A model generated the notes under the pieces. The model saw only the letters and a program-made list of their open reading frames with translations. It did no database searches and had not been told where the DNA came from. 49,858 bases of DNA from Oscillospiraceae bacterium (GTDB lineage: Bacteria; Bacillota_A; Clostridia; Oscillospirales; Oscillospiraceae): positions 1-49,858 of the forward strand of contig JAFVPA010000030.1 of the NCBI GenBank assembly GCA_017505505.1. Direction: 5' to 3'. Position numbers and translations under genes: made by a program. Below, piece after piece: positions 7,631-17,117 of this stretch. How positions within the stretch are numbered: the stretch's first letter is position 1; every line of letters starts with the position of its first letter.

Positions 7631-8854
7631 ATGAATAATAAGGATTCCATCAAGAAGATCGTGCTGGCCTACTCCGGCGGCCTGGATACTTCCATCATCA
7701 TTCCCTGGCTGAAAGAGAACTACAATAACCCGGAGATCATCGCCGTATCCGGCGACGTGGGCCAGGGTACTGAACTGGATGGCCTGGAAGAAAAGGCACT
7801 GAAGACCGGTGCTTCCAAGCTGATCATTGCGGACCTGGTGGATGAGATGGTGGACGAGGTCATCATCCCTTCCATGATGGCGGACGCACAGTACGAGACT
7901 TACCTGCTGGGTACTGCTTTTGCCCGTCCCATCATCGGCCGAAAGCTGGCCCAGATCGCCCTGGAAGAAGGCGCTGACGCTGTCTGCCACGGCTGTACCG
8001 GTAAGGGCAACGACCAGGTCCGGTTCGAGCTGGCCATCAAGCGTTATGCCCCCGGTATGAAGATCATCGCTCCCTGGCGTGAGTGGGACATCGTTTCCCG
8101 TGACCAGGAGATCGACTATGCTGAGGCCCACAACATTCCCCTGAAGTTTACCCGGGAGACCAGCTATTCTAAGGACAAGAACCTGTGGCATCTGAGCCAT
8201 GAGGGCCTGGATCTGGAAGATCCCTCCAACGAGCCCAAGTACAACGATCCTGCCTTCCTGGAGATGGGCGTTTCCCCCGAGCAGGCTCCCGATGTTCCTA
8301 CTTATGTGTCCATCGACTTTGAGAAGGGCTGGCCCGTGGCTGTGGACGGCGTGAAGATGAAGGCTTCCGACATTATCCGCAAGCTCAACGAGCTGGGTGG
8401 TGCCAACGGCATCGGCATCATCGACATCGTGGAGAACCGTCTGGTGGGCATGAAGGACCGCGGCATCTATGAGACTCCCGGCGGCACCATCCTGTACTTT
8501 GCCCACAACCAGCTGGAAATGCTGACCGTGGACAAGGACACCCTGCACCTGAAGAAGAAGCTCAGCATCGACCTGGGCGAGTTGATCTACAACGGCATGT
8601 GGTTTACCCCCGTCCGGGAAGCCATCTCCGCATTCGTGGAGAAGACCCAGGAGTACGTCACCGGTACCGTCAAGCTGAAGCTGTATAAGGGCAACATCAT
8701 TCCCGCCGGTACCACTTCTCCCTGCAGCCTGTACTCCGAAAAGCTGGCTACCTTCGATGAGTCCGACTACAACCAGAAGGATGCCGAAGGCTTCATCAAC
8801 CTGTGGGGTCTGCCTACCACTGTTCAGGCGCTGAGAGAGGCTGGAAAGCTGTAA
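7631..8854 (+). CDS. argG: Argininosuccinate synthase
   Basis: A 407-aa cytoplasmic enzyme joining citrulline and aspartate with ATP to give argininosuccinate, the sixth step from N-acetylglutamate to arginine. The N-terminal PP-loop ([11 protein letters not shown], about residues 12-22) binds [20 protein letters not shown] and [17 protein letters not shown] are conserved family blocks. Length is normal. The start at 7631 is preceded by GGAGG; the frame extends upstream through the promoter and is not used. It is the first gene of argGHCJBDF, behind a consensus promoter and an ARG-box-like site. Confidence 0.98.
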   Translation: MNNKDSIKKIVLAYSGGLDTSIIIPWLKENYNNPEIIAVSGDVGQGTELDGLEEKALKTGASKLIIADLVDEMVDEVIIPSMMADAQYETYLLGTAFARPIIGRKLAQIALEEGADAVCHGCTGKGNDQVRFELAIKRYAPGMKIIAPWREWDIVSRDQEIDYAEAHNIPLKFTRETSYSKDKNLWHLSHEGLDLEDPSNEPKYNDPAFLEMGVSPEQAPDVPTYVSIDFEKGWPVAVDGVKMKASDIIRKLNELGGANGIGIIDIVENRLVGMKDRGIYETPGGTILYFAHNQLEMLTVDKDTLHLKKKLSIDLGELIYNGMWFTPVREAISAFVEKTQEYVTGTVKLKLYKGNIIPAGTTSPCSLYSEKLATFDESDYNQKDAEGFINLWGLPTTVQALREAGKL

Positions 8855-8865
8855 GAAAATAAGCT

Positions 8866-8949
8866 GTCATTGCGAGGAGCGAAGCGACGTGGCAATCCCC
8901 ATCGTCGAAGGAGATTGCCACACCAGTCTGCGGACTGGTTCGCAATGAC
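8866..8949. repeat. Dispersed palindromic repeat, GTCATTGCG family, copy 1
   Basis: An 84-bp element bounded by GTCATTGCG and CGCAATGAC as inverted ends, with a second inner pair GTGGCAATC / GATTGCCAC. A second copy is at 21990-22093. This type of repeat occurs in several bacterial phyla and gives spurious peptides such as HCEERSDVAI. It lies between argG and argH without breaking either. Confidence 0.9.
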
Positions 8950-8989
8950 ATCTTTCTCTTTAAATTTATGGGAAACTGAGGATAAAACT

Positions 8990-10363
8990 ATGGCAAAAAT
9001 GTGGGCCGGGCGGACTTCCGGCATTACCGACAGTGTGGCGGATGATTTCAATTCCTCCATCCGCTTTGACTGCAAAATGTATCAGCAGGATATCACCGGC
9101 TCCATGGCCCACGCAGCCATGCTGGGCGCAAAGAACATTATCTCCAAGAAGGAAGCCGAGACTCTGATCGATGGCCTCCAGGGCATCCTGGATGACCTGG
9201 CCTCCGGCGCGCTGGAATTTGACTTCACCTGCGAGGATATCCACATGTTCGTGGAGCAGGTGCTGACCCAGCGCCTGGGAGATGTGGGCAAAAAGCTTCA
9301 CACCGCCCGTTCCCGAAATGATCAGGTGGCCCTGGACCTGAGAATGTATCTGCGTGCCGAGATCGATGAGATCGTGGAGCTGGTCAAGGATGTGCTGGAT
9401 GCCATTTTGTCTCAGGCCGAAGCCAACAAGTCTGTCATCATGCCCGGCTATACCCATTTGCAGCGGGCCCAGCCCATTCTGTTTTCCCATCATCTCATGG
9501 CCTATGCCATGATGCTGCTGCGGGATCTGGACCGTCTGGCAGACTGCCGGGAGCGGATGAATGTTTCTCCCATCGGCTGCTGCGCTTTGGCGGGTACCAC
9601 CTATGATACGGACCGCCGTTTCGAGGCCTGGAAGCTGGGCTTCCACGATGTGGCCCGGAACTCCATTGACGGCGTTTCCGACCGGGATTTCTGCCTGGAG
9701 CTGATGAGCTGCATTTCTATTTTAATGATGCACCTGTCCCGGTTCTCCGAGGAGATCATCCTCTGGGCCAGCTGGGAGTTCAAGTTCATTGAACTGAGCG
9801 ATGCCTATACCACCGGCTCCTCCATCATGCCCCAGAAGAAGAATCCTGACATGGCCGAACTGGTTCGCGGTAAGACCGGCCGTGTTTACGGCGACCTGAT
9901 GGCTCTGCTGACCACCCTGAAGGGCCTGCCTCTGGCTTACAATAAGGATATGCAGGAGGACAAGGAAGCGGTCTTTGATGCCGTGGATACGGTCAAGATG
10001 TGCCTGAAGGTCTTCGCACCTATGCTGGCCACTATGACCGCTAAGCCCGAAAACATGAAAAAGGCAGCCCAGGGCGGTTTCATCAATGCCACGGACTTGG
10101 CTGACTATCTGGTGAAGAAGGGAATGCCCTTCCGCAGCGCCTACAAGATCTCCGGACAGATCGTGGCCCAGTGCATTTCTGAGGGCCTGGTGCTGGAAAA
10201 CCTGCCTCTGAGCGAGTATCAAAAGCACAGTGAGCTGTTTGCTGAGGACCTGTATCAGGACATTGACCTGCTGACCTGTGTCCAGAAGCGGATCTCCGAA
10301 GGCGGCACCTCCGTTGCTTCTGTGGAAGCCCAGATCGCTTATGTAAAGGAGCATCTTGCATGA
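8990..10363 (+). CDS. argH: Argininosuccinate lyase
   Basis: A 457-aa enzyme of the fumarase/aspartase superfamily that splits argininosuccinate into arginine and fumarate, the last step of the pathway. The superfamily signature loop GSSIMPQKKNPDMAE is present around residues 277-291; earlier conserved parts are KLHTARSRNDQVALDLR and GYTHLQRAQPI. The start at 8990 (MAKMWAGRTSG) matches the family; GAGG lies 8 bases upstream. The frame runs further upstream through the palindromic repeat, which should not be included. Its stop overlaps the start of argC, indicating translational coupling. Confidence 0.98.
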   Translation: MAKMWAGRTSGITDSVADDFNSSIRFDCKMYQQDITGSMAHAAMLGAKNIISKKEAETLIDGLQGILDDLASGALEFDFTCEDIHMFVEQVLTQRLGDVGKKLHTARSRNDQVALDLRMYLRAEIDEIVELVKDVLDAILSQAEANKSVIMPGYTHLQRAQPILFSHHLMAYAMMLLRDLDRLADCRERMNVSPIGCCALAGTTYDTDRRFEAWKLGFHDVARNSIDGVSDRDFCLELMSCISILMMHLSRFSEEIILWASWEFKFIELSDAYTTGSSIMPQKKNPDMAELVRGKTGRVYGDLMALLTTLKGLPLAYNKDMQEDKEAVFDAVDTVKMCLKVFAPMLATMTAKPENMKKAAQGGFINATDLADYLVKKGMPFRSAYKISGQIVAQCISEGLVLENLPLSEYQKHSELFAEDLYQDIDLLTCVQKRISEGGTSVASVEAQIAYVKEHLA

Positions 10364-11277
10364 CTAAGGTTTTTATTGATGGCAGCGCCGGTACCACCGG
10401 CCTGCGGATCTATGAGCGGTTAAATGACCGCAAAGATATCGAATTACTGATTTTAAGCGAAGAACTTCGCAAAAATACCGATGCCCGCCGCCAGATGCTT
10501 GCTCTGGCGGACATCGCATTTCTGTGCCTGCCCGACAAAGCGGCTATGGAAGCGGTTTCTCTGATCGAAAATGACCATGTGGCGGTGATCGATACCTCCA
10601 CAGCCCACCGGACCAACGATGCCTGGGCCTATGGCTTTGCGGAGCTGTCTCCCGCTCACCGGGCCGCTATCCAAAATTCCAAGCGCATCGCCAATCCCGG
10701 CTGCCATGCCAGCGGCTTTATTTCCACGGTGTATCCGCTGGTAGCCCATGGTGTGGTCCCTGCGGATTTCCCGCTGACGGCCTACTCCCTAACGGGCTAC
10801 AGTGGCGGCGGCAAGAGTCTGATCGCGGAATATGAGGATGAAAACCGGGATGTACGCCACGAAAGCCACCGGATCTACGGTACCGGACTGACCCACAAGC
10901 ATCTGCCCGAGATGCAGAAGATCTGCGGACTGGCAAAGCAGCCTGTGTTCAGCCCTATCTTAGGCGACTTCTATGCGGGTATGGCTACCTCCGTGCTGCT
11001 GCCCGGCTTCGATGCCCGGAAGGTATGGGAGTGCTTAAGCGACCATTATGCAGGCGAAAAGATCGTGACCGTTGCCCCCTTCGGCGGTGACGAGCCTTTG
11101 GTCTATGCCAGCACCTACGCGGGCAAGGATACCATGCGCATCCAGGTCAGCGGACATGAAGAACAGGCCATGGTCACTGCTATCTTTGATAACCTGGGCA
11201 AGGGCGCATCCGGCGCGGCCATTCAGAACATGAATATTTTGCTGGGCGTTGCGGAAACGACCGGCTTGAACGTATAA
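10360..11277 (+). CDS. argC: N-acetyl-gamma-glutamyl-phosphate reductase, type 2
   Basis: A 305-aa NADPH-dependent enzyme reducing N-acetylglutamyl phosphate to the semialdehyde. It is the short (type 2) ArgC: N-terminus VFIDGSAGTTGLRIYERL, a nucleotide-binding fold, and the catalytic Cys in NPGCHASGFISTVYPLV (about residue 114). Classic ArgC is about 340-350 aa. The ATG overlaps the argH stop (ATGA), so the start is firm. Confidence 0.96.
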   Translation: MTKVFIDGSAGTTGLRIYERLNDRKDIELLILSEELRKNTDARRQMLALADIAFLCLPDKAAMEAVSLIENDHVAVIDTSTAHRTNDAWAYGFAELSPAHRAAIQNSKRIANPGCHASGFISTVYPLVAHGVVPADFPLTAYSLTGYSGGGKSLIAEYEDENRDVRHESHRIYGTGLTHKHLPEMQKICGLAKQPVFSPILGDFYAGMATSVLLPGFDARKVWECLSDHYAGEKIVTVAPFGGDEPLVYASTYAGKDTMRIQVSGHEEQAMVTAIFDNLGKGASGAAIQNMNILLGVAETTGLNV

Positions 11278-11290
11278 ATACAAGATATCG

Positions 11291-11373
11291 GTAGGGCGGC
11301 TTGCCCTCAAGCCGCCGATGCATCTGTGTCGTTACCTTCCTGGGTTCGGCGGGCTGAGGGCAGCCCGCCCTAC
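11291..11373. repeat. GTAGGGCGG-family palindromic element in the argC-argJ gap
   Basis: The ends are GTAGGGCGG (left) and its near-inverse CCCGCCCTAC (right). Each end is itself a hairpin (GGCGGCTTG...CAAGCCGCC; GGCGGGCTG...CAGCCCGCC). Related copies are at 12626-12707, 14783-14919, 38158-38264 and 38367-38472. Confidence 0.88.
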
Positions 11374-11403
11374 ATTCGCGTTTCGTGTATGAAGGAGAAA
11401 AAT

Positions 11404-12618
11404 ATGAGAGTAGTAGAAGGCGGCGTTTGTGCCGCGAAGGGATTTACCGCCAATGGTGTTCATTGCGGGATCCGGAAGAATCACAGCAAGAAGGATCTGG
11501 CCCTGATCGTCAGTTCTGTCCCCGCCAGTGCGGCTGCTGTTTATACCACCAATCTGGTCAAGGGCGCGCCCCTGACCGTTACCAAAAATCATATCGCCAA
11601 CGGCGTGGCCCAGGCAGTGATCTGCAACTCCGGCAACGCCAACACCTGCAATGCCAACGGCATCGAGATCGCCGAAGCTATGTCCGATCTGGTTGGCAAG
11701 GCGCTGAACATTTCGGCTAATGATGTGGTCGTGGCTTCCACCGGTGTCATCGGCCAGCCTCTTTCCATCGATCCCATCGCCGCCGGTATGCCAGAACTGG
11801 CAGCAGGCCTGTCCACCGAGGGCGGTAAAGCAGCGGCAGAGGCCATTATGACCACCGATACCGTTATGAAGGAAGTTGCCGTGGAATTTGATGTTGGCGG
11901 CAAGATCTGCCATCTCGGCGGCATCGCCAAGGGAAGCGGCATGATCCATCCCAACATGGCCACCATGCTGGTATTTTTGACCACCGACTGCGCCATTGCT
12001 CCCGATATGCTGCAGAAGGCCCTGTCCGGGGATATCGCCAACACCTTCAATATGATCTCCATCGACGGAGATACCTCCACCAACGATATGGTGACTGTAC
12101 TGGCAAACGGTTTGGCTGGCAATGCACCCATTACCGCCGAGGGTGAGGCTTTCACCACCTTCATGAAGGCCCTGAACACCGTTACCATCGCCCTGTGCCG
12201 CAAGATCGCGGGCGACGGCGAGGGTGCTACCAAGCTCTTAGAGTGCAAGGTCACCGGCGCTGCGGATCTGGCTACTGCCAAGATTGTTGCCAAGAGTGTC
12301 ATCTGCTCCAGCCTGCTGAAGGCTGCCATGTTTGGCGCGGATGCCAACTGGGGCCGTGTCCTGTGTGCCATCGGCTACAGCGGTGCCAATGTGGATGTGA
12401 ACAAGGTGGATGTGTCCTTCCGCAGCAAGGCAGGCATCGTGGAAGTCTGCAAGAACGGCGCAGGCGTGGAATTCTCTGAGGAAGTGGCAAAGAACGTGCT
12501 GCTGGAAAAGGAGATCGAGATCCTGGTGGAACTGAATTCCGGCGAGGCGGCTTCCACCGCCTGGGGCTGCGACCTGACCTACGATTACGTGAAGATCAAC
12601 GGTGACTACCGTACGTAA
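11404..12618 (+). CDS. argJ: Bifunctional glutamate N-acetyltransferase/ornithine acetyltransferase
   Basis: A 404-aa enzyme that makes N-acetylglutamate and recycles the acetyl group from N-acetylornithine. It is made as a precursor that cleaves itself before a Thr; the site is seen in GSGMIHPNMATMLVF, cleaved between Ala and Thr (about residues 187-188), giving alpha and beta chains. Length is normal. The start at 11404 (MRVVEGGVCAAKGF) has AAGGAG upstream; the longer frame begins inside the palindromic repeat. No argA or argE is nearby, consistent with the cyclic pathway. Confidence 0.97.
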   Translation: MRVVEGGVCAAKGFTANGVHCGIRKNHSKKDLALIVSSVPASAAAVYTTNLVKGAPLTVTKNHIANGVAQAVICNSGNANTCNANGIEIAEAMSDLVGKALNISANDVVVASTGVIGQPLSIDPIAAGMPELAAGLSTEGGKAAAEAIMTTDTVMKEVAVEFDVGGKICHLGGIAKGSGMIHPNMATMLVFLTTDCAIAPDMLQKALSGDIANTFNMISIDGDTSTNDMVTVLANGLAGNAPITAEGEAFTTFMKALNTVTIALCRKIAGDGEGATKLLECKVTGAADLATAKIVAKSVICSSLLKAAMFGADANWGRVLCAIGYSGANVDVNKVDVSFRSKAGIVEVCKNGAGVEFSEEVAKNVLLEKEIEILVELNSGEAASTAWGCDLTYDYVKINGDYRT

Positions 12619-12625
12619 GACCGTC

Positions 12626-12707
12626 CTGTAGGGCGGGCTGCCCTCAGCCCGCCGAAGACAGGTGTTGCTGCAAAACTGCGGCGGCTTGAGGGCAAGCCGC
12701 CCTACAG
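12626..12707. repeat. GTAGGGCGG-family palindromic element in the argJ-argB gap
   Basis: Outer inverted ends CTGTAGGGCGG and CCGCCCTACAG, each followed by its own hairpin. The left half has the same end hairpin as the right half of the argC-argJ copy and vice versa, so the two elements are in opposite orientation. Confidence 0.88.
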
Positions 12708-12737
12708 CTACGATTATTTTGGATAGGAGGAAACTCC

Positions 12738-13601
12738 ATGCATAACGAATTTACCAATATGGAACGGGCAGAGGTGCTGGTGCAGGCGCTGCCCAATATC
12801 AAGAAATACAGCGGCAAGACCGTGGTCATCAAGTACGGCGGCAATGCCATGATCAACGAGGACCTGAAGCAGCAGGTTATGGAGGATATCTGCCTGCTGT
12901 GGCTCATCGGTGTCAAGGTGGTGCTGATCCACGGCGGCGGCCCGGAGATTAGCGAGACCATGAAGCGCCTGGGCAAGAAGTCCGAATTTGCCAACGGTCT
13001 GCGGGTCACTGACCGGGAGACGGTGGACATCGTCCAGATGGTACTGGCAGGCAAGGTCAACAAAACTCTGGTGAATCTGCTGCAGATGAAGGGCGGCCAT
13101 GCTGTTGGCCTTTCCGGTATCGACGGCGGTATCCTGGAAGCGACCATGAAGGATGAAGCCTTGGGTTATGTGGGTGAGATCACCAAGATCCGTACCCAGC
13201 CCATTACCGACCTGCTGGAAAAGAACTACATCCCTGTTATCTCCACCATCGCCAGCGACCGGCAGGGCAATACCTATAACATCAACGGCGATACCGCTGC
13301 CGCCTGCATTGCAGGTGCGTTGAAGGCGGAGTGCCTGATCATGATGACGGATATCGCGGGACTGCTGATGGACAAGGACGACCCTTCCACCCTGATCCCC
13401 GCTGTCACCGTCAGCGAAGCAAAGAAGCTGTTCGAGACCGGTGTGATCTCCGGCGGCATGATCCCCAAGGTGGACTGCTGCATCGAGGCCATTGGGAAGG
13501 GTGTGCGCCATGTGGTTATGATGGATGGCCGGGTGCCCCACTCCATTCTGATGGAGCTGCTGACCGACGAGGGCGCCGGTACTATGGTTCTGGGGGACTG
13601 A
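12738..13601 (+). CDS. argB: Acetylglutamate kinase
   Basis: A 287-aa amino-acid kinase that phosphorylates N-acetylglutamate. KYGGNAM (about residues 34-40) and the glycine-rich LIHGGGPEIS (about 62-71) form the phosphate-binding site; the substrate-binding GLRVTDRETV and nucleotide-binding INGDTAAACIAGALKAE follow. The N-terminal helix (NMERAEVLVQALPNI) is the extension linked to arginine feedback inhibition in hexameric forms, so feedback control is likely but unproven. GATAGGAGG precedes the start. argD begins 3 bp after the stop. Confidence 0.98.
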   Translation: MHNEFTNMERAEVLVQALPNIKKYSGKTVVIKYGGNAMINEDLKQQVMEDICLLWLIGVKVVLIHGGGPEISETMKRLGKKSEFANGLRVTDRETVDIVQMVLAGKVNKTLVNLLQMKGGHAVGLSGIDGGILEATMKDEALGYVGEITKIRTQPITDLLEKNYIPVISTIASDRQGNTYNINGDTAAACIAGALKAECLIMMTDIAGLLMDKDDPSTLIPAVTVSEAKKLFETGVISGGMIPKVDCCIEAIGKGVRHVVMMDGRVPHSILMELLTDEGAGTMVLGD

Positions 13602-13604
13602 ATT

Positions 13605-14774
13605 ATGAGCTTTATGAATATGGATAAGTCTTATGTTGCCAATACCTACAACCGGTTTCCTGTGGAGATCGTGTCCGGTAAGGGCAGCAGAGTGACGGAC
13701 ATCAACGGAAAAGAATATGTGGACATGGGCAGCGGCATCGGTGTTACCGCCTTCGGCTTCGGTGACGAGGCCTGGATGGCAGCTGTTACAGAGCAGCTGG
13801 GGAAGGTGCAGCACACCTCCAACCTGTATTATACCGAGCCCTGTGCAAAGCTGGCGAAGCTCTTGTGCGAAAAAACCGGCATGAAGAAGGTCTTCTTCGC
13901 CAACTCCGGCGCGGAAGCCAATGAATGCGCCATCAAGGTAGCCAGAAAGTACTCCGCCCAGAAGAAGGGCGCCGATTGTTACACCATCGTGACCTTAGTC
14001 AACAGCTTCCATGGCCGTACCCTGACCACCCTGGCGGCAACCGGACAGGACCACTTCCATAAGGATTTTCAGCCTTTGACGCCCGGTTTTGTTCACGTGC
14101 CTGCCAATGACATTGCGGCGCTGGAAGCTGCTGTGGCAGAAAATAACGTGGCCGGTATCATGATGGAAGTCATCCAGGGCGAGGGCGGCGTCAATGCCCT
14201 GGACCAGGCCTATCTGATGGCCGCAGACAAGCTGTGCCATGACAATGACATTCCCTTCATCATCGATGAAGTCCAGACCGGCAACGGCCGCACCGGCAAG
14301 CTGTACGGTTACATGAATTTCAAGATCAGCCCGGATATCGTGTCCACTGCCAAGGGCCTGGGCGGCGGCCTGCCCATCGGTGCCTGTATGATGAATGACA
14401 AGATGGAAAATGTTCTGGGCTTCGGCGACCATGGCTCCACCTACGGCGGCAATCCCGTCTGCTGCGCCGGTGCCCTCAGCGTCATTGAGCGTCTGGATGA
14501 TAACTTCCTGGGCCGGGTCAAGCGCAGAAGCGGCTATGTGATGTCTGCCCTGTACAATGCTCCCGGCATCGAGGGCGTGTCCGGTATGGGTCTGATGATC
14601 GGCATCAAGACCACCGCTCCTGCCGGTGCTGTGGTGAAGGCCTGCATGGAGAAGGGCGTCCTGTGCCTGACAGCCAAGGATAAGGTCCGCCTGCTGCCCG
14701 CTCTGAACATTCCCATGGATGATCTGGAATACGCCATCGAGACCATCAAGGCTGTGGCGAAGGAATTGGCATAA
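13605..14774 (+). CDS. argD: Acetylornithine aminotransferase
   Basis: A 389-aa PLP-dependent class-III aminotransferase converting N-acetylglutamate semialdehyde to N-acetylornithine. The PLP lysine lies in VSTAKGLGGGLPIGACM (about residue 248); other family blocks are FFANSGAEANECAIKVARKY and FIIDEVQTGNGRTGKLY. Length is normal. The start follows a GGGGGAC stretch, and the gene is almost contiguous with argB. Confidence 0.97.
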   Translation: MSFMNMDKSYVANTYNRFPVEIVSGKGSRVTDINGKEYVDMGSGIGVTAFGFGDEAWMAAVTEQLGKVQHTSNLYYTEPCAKLAKLLCEKTGMKKVFFANSGAEANECAIKVARKYSAQKKGADCYTIVTLVNSFHGRTLTTLAATGQDHFHKDFQPLTPGFVHVPANDIAALEAAVAENNVAGIMMEVIQGEGGVNALDQAYLMAADKLCHDNDIPFIIDEVQTGNGRTGKLYGYMNFKISPDIVSTAKGLGGGLPIGACMMNDKMENVLGFGDHGSTYGGNPVCCAGALSVIERLDDNFLGRVKRRSGYVMSALYNAPGIEGVSGMGLMIGIKTTAPAGAVVKACMEKGVLCLTAKDKVRLLPALNIPMDDLEYAIETIKAVAKELA

Positions 14775-14782
14775 ATCCAATT

Positions 14783-14919
14783 GTAGGGCGGGGACATGTC
14801 CCCGCCGACCCGGCAGCGGTCTATGCGGTTTTTAATTGACGCATATAGGGAGCTTTTTGCGCTATATCAAGCCGGGAAGAAGATGCAACATGTTCGGCGG
14901 GGTCATGACCCCGCCCTAC
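14783..14919. repeat. GTAGGGCGG-family palindromic element in the argD-argF gap
   Basis: Ends GTAGGGCGGGGACATGTCCC and its counterpart ending CCGCCCTAC are near-inverse, each forming a hairpin around a palindromic CATG. The centre also has inverted ATATAG / CTATAT. At 137 bp this is the longest copy in the arginine operon. Confidence 0.85.
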
Positions 14920-14958
14920 GATTTTCCGTAACAATGGTTGCGGTGAAGGAGGAAAACT

Positions 14959-15942
14959 ATGAATCTGAAAGGCAAATCGTTTCTGAAATTGCTGGACCTG
15001 ACTCCTGAGGAAATTGGTGGTCTGCTGGATCTGGCAGCGGAATTTAAAGCAAAGAAAAAGGCGGGGATTTCCCACCGTATCCATGAGGGTAAAAACATTG
15101 TCCTGCTGTTCGAGAAGGACTCCACCCGTACCCGCTGCTCTTTTGAAGTGGCGGGACACGACCTGGGCATGGGCGTGACCTATTTGGGCCCTACCGGTTC
15201 CCAGATGGGCAAGAAGGAGTCTATTGCTGACACCGCCCGGGTACTGGGACGGATGTACGACGGCATCGAATACCGGGGCTTCGGTCAGGAAATCGTGGAA
15301 GACCTGGCAAAATATGCCGGCATTCCCGTCTGGAATGGTCTGACCAATGAATTTCATCCTACCCAGATCCTGGCGGACTTTCTGACCATTCAGGAGCATT
15401 TTGGCAGCCTGAAGGGTAAGAAGCTGGTCTATATGGGCGATGCCCGGTACAATATGGGCAATTCTCTGATGGTTGGCTGTGCCAAGATGGGCATGCATTT
15501 CGTGGCCTGCGCGCCGGAAGCCTATTTCCCCAGTGCGGAACTGGTGGCCCAGTGCCAGGCTGTGGCCGCTGAGACCGGAGCTACTCTGGAATTCATCACT
15601 GACCCTATGACCGCTACCAAGGGGGCTGATGTGATCTACACGGACGTGTGGGTTTCCATGGGTGAACCGGACAGTGTCTGGCAGAGCCGTATCGAAGAAC
15701 TGTCCCCCTACCGGGTCACCAAGGCCCTGATGGATAACGCAGGAAGCCAGTGCCGCTTCATGCACTGTCTGCCCGCTTTCCACGATGTGAAGACCACCAT
15801 CGGTAAGCAGATCTTCGACAAGTTTGGCATCGACTGCATGGAAGTCACCGACGAGGTCTTTGAAAGCGAACAGTCCATCGTCTTCGATGAAGCCGAGAAC
15901 CGGATGCACACCATCAAGGCTGTCATGGCAGCAACACTGTAA
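14959..15942 (+). CDS. argF: Ornithine carbamoyltransferase
   Basis: A 327-aa enzyme that makes citrulline from ornithine and carbamoyl phosphate. The carbamoyl-phosphate motif [11 protein letters not shown] (about residues 54-64) and the ornithine-site HCLPAFHDV (about 271-279) are present, together with [12 protein letters not shown]. The anabolic role is inferred from its place as the last gene of the arginine operon; no arcA or arcC is nearby. GAAGGAGG lies upstream of the ATG. A strong terminator follows. Confidence 0.97.
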   Translation: MNLKGKSFLKLLDLTPEEIGGLLDLAAEFKAKKKAGISHRIHEGKNIVLLFEKDSTRTRCSFEVAGHDLGMGVTYLGPTGSQMGKKESIADTARVLGRMYDGIEYRGFGQEIVEDLAKYAGIPVWNGLTNEFHPTQILADFLTIQEHFGSLKGKKLVYMGDARYNMGNSLMVGCAKMGMHFVACAPEAYFPSAELVAQCQAVAAETGATLEFITDPMTATKGADVIYTDVWVSMGEPDSVWQSRIEELSPYRVTKALMDNAGSQCRFMHCLPAFHDVKTTIGKQIFDKFGIDCMEVTDEVFESEQSIVFDEAENRMHTIKAVMAATL

Positions 15943-15953
15943 AACATACAAAC

Positions 15954-15995
15954 GGCGCGCTGCAATGAAAGGTTATTGCAGCGCGCCAGCTTTTT
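15954..15995. terminator. Terminator of the arginine operon
   Basis: GGCGCGCTGCAAT (15954-15966) pairs fully with 15975-15987 around an 8-base loop, then AGCTTTTT. It also lies at the end of the converging DegV-type gene. Confidence 0.9.
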
Positions 15996-16857
15996 AGTTG
16001 TTGGTGCGGCCCACGATACCAAAAGCTCCGGCACCACCATGGCAGGTGATGACGCAGCCTGTTTTGATCCAGGTCACATTTTCGAAACCCATGGCCTTGG
16101 CCTCAGCATCCAGAACAGTGCGGACGGCCTCTTCCATATAGGGTGTCTCGATGAAATACAGGTGGTCCTTTTTCAGCTGGTTCTTTTCGGTAAATTCCCG
16201 CAGCAGCTGGGGGGCCAGCTTGGTCAGAGCGCCCCGATACTTCTTTCCGGCGATGAGCCGGCCATCGATGATCTCGATGCAGGGATGCAGGTTCAGCAGA
16301 TTGCCGACTAAGGCCACCGCGTTGCTGCACCGTCCGCCGGCCCGGAGGTAATCCAGGTTCTTGGGGATGAAGCACATTCTGGTCTCGTTACAGATATTCT
16401 CTGCAGTTTTCGCGGCTTCTTCCAGGGTGGCTTCGGGATGGGTTTCCAGCCATTTTGCCATGGCAAGAACAACAGCACCCTGGCCGACAGAGACTTGCTT
16501 GGTATCCACCAGAGCTACCCGGCTGGCGTAGGGCTTATCCTCCAGCGCCAGCTCGGCACTGTGGTAGGAGCAGGTGGTGACGGCAGAATAGGCCAGGTAC
16601 AGTACCCGGGCCTCCGGGTCATTGCGGAAGATCTCCTGGAACACCTGTTCAAAATCATAGGGGGTGCTGCCGCTGGTGGTGGGGACCTTTCCGGTGCGGT
16701 CATAGTAGGCGCAGACCTCCTCAGGAGGGAATGTGCCGTCGTCCTTCGTCTGGTCTCCCAGGGAAACATGCATAGGGACCAGGCGGATGCCCAGCTCCTG
16801 CGCCAGCGCGGCGGGAACATCGGAGCCGGTTTCGGCAACCAGAGTAATATGAGACAT
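15994..16857 (-). CDS. DegV-family (FakB-type) fatty-acid-binding protein
   Basis: A 287-aa cytoplasmic protein of the DegV/EDD fold. The opening ITLVAETGSDVPAALAQELG and the PTTSGSTPYDFEQVFQEI block are typical; the family binds one fatty acid and, as FakB, presents it to the FakA kinase. The start at 16857 is set by AAAGGAG upstream. A second DegV paralogue lies 3 kb away. No fakA is in the window. The assignment to FakB function is by family. Confidence 0.92.
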   Translation of the reverse strand: MSHITLVAETGSDVPAALAQELGIRLVPMHVSLGDQTKDDGTFPPEEVCAYYDRTGKVPTTSGSTPYDFEQVFQEIFRNDPEARVLYLAYSAVTTCSYHSAELALEDKPYASRVALVDTKQVSVGQGAVVLAMAKWLETHPEATLEEAAKTAENICNETRMCFIPKNLDYLRAGGRCSNAVALVGNLLNLHPCIEIIDGRLIAGKKYRGALTKLAPQLLREFTEKNQLKKDHLYFIETPYMEEAVRTVLDAEAKAMGFENVTWIKTGCVITCHGGAGAFGIVGRTNN

Positions 16858-16925
16858 AAAGAAAACTCCTTTGTGAGGGATATAAGAAAACTCAAAAACG
16901 GTTATTAAAAAACCGATATTTGCCA

Positions 16926-16954
16926 AGTATAGCAGGATAGGTTGGGGAAGTCAA
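16926..16954 (-). promoter_or_regulatory. Promoter of the first DegV-type gene
   Basis: On the minus strand, TTGACT (16949-16954), a 17-bp spacer and TATACT (16926-16931). In the leader between it and the gene, CGGTT and AACCG (16899-16915) can pair and are followed by a T run, which may be a small attenuator. Confidence 0.75.
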
Positions 16955-17061
16955 GGGGAAAATGGGGATCTGGCGGGAGAATACCCTGTATCAGGATATA
17001 TTTTTTTGGCGGGGAATCCGCGCGGCCTGTAAAAGCGTTGTGAAACTCCGTTTTTTCAGCT

Positions 17062-17089
17062 TTGCTTCAGTGGGATCTGATAGTATAAT
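17062..17089 (+). promoter_or_regulatory. Candidate promoter of the two-component system
   Basis: TTGCTT (17062-17067), a 16-bp spacer and a perfect TATAAT (17084-17089), 28 bp upstream of the regulator start. Confidence 0.6.
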
Positions 17090-17117
17090 AAAAATGCCGA
17101 ATAACGGAGGAATGTGT

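Noticed and set aside
8870..8989. N-terminal extension of ArgH
   Set aside because: It is encoded by the dispersed repeat; the family starts at MAKMWAGR (8990).
11326..11403. N-terminal extension of ArgJ
   Set aside because: It lies within a GTAGGGCGG palindrome; the ribosome site is before 11404.
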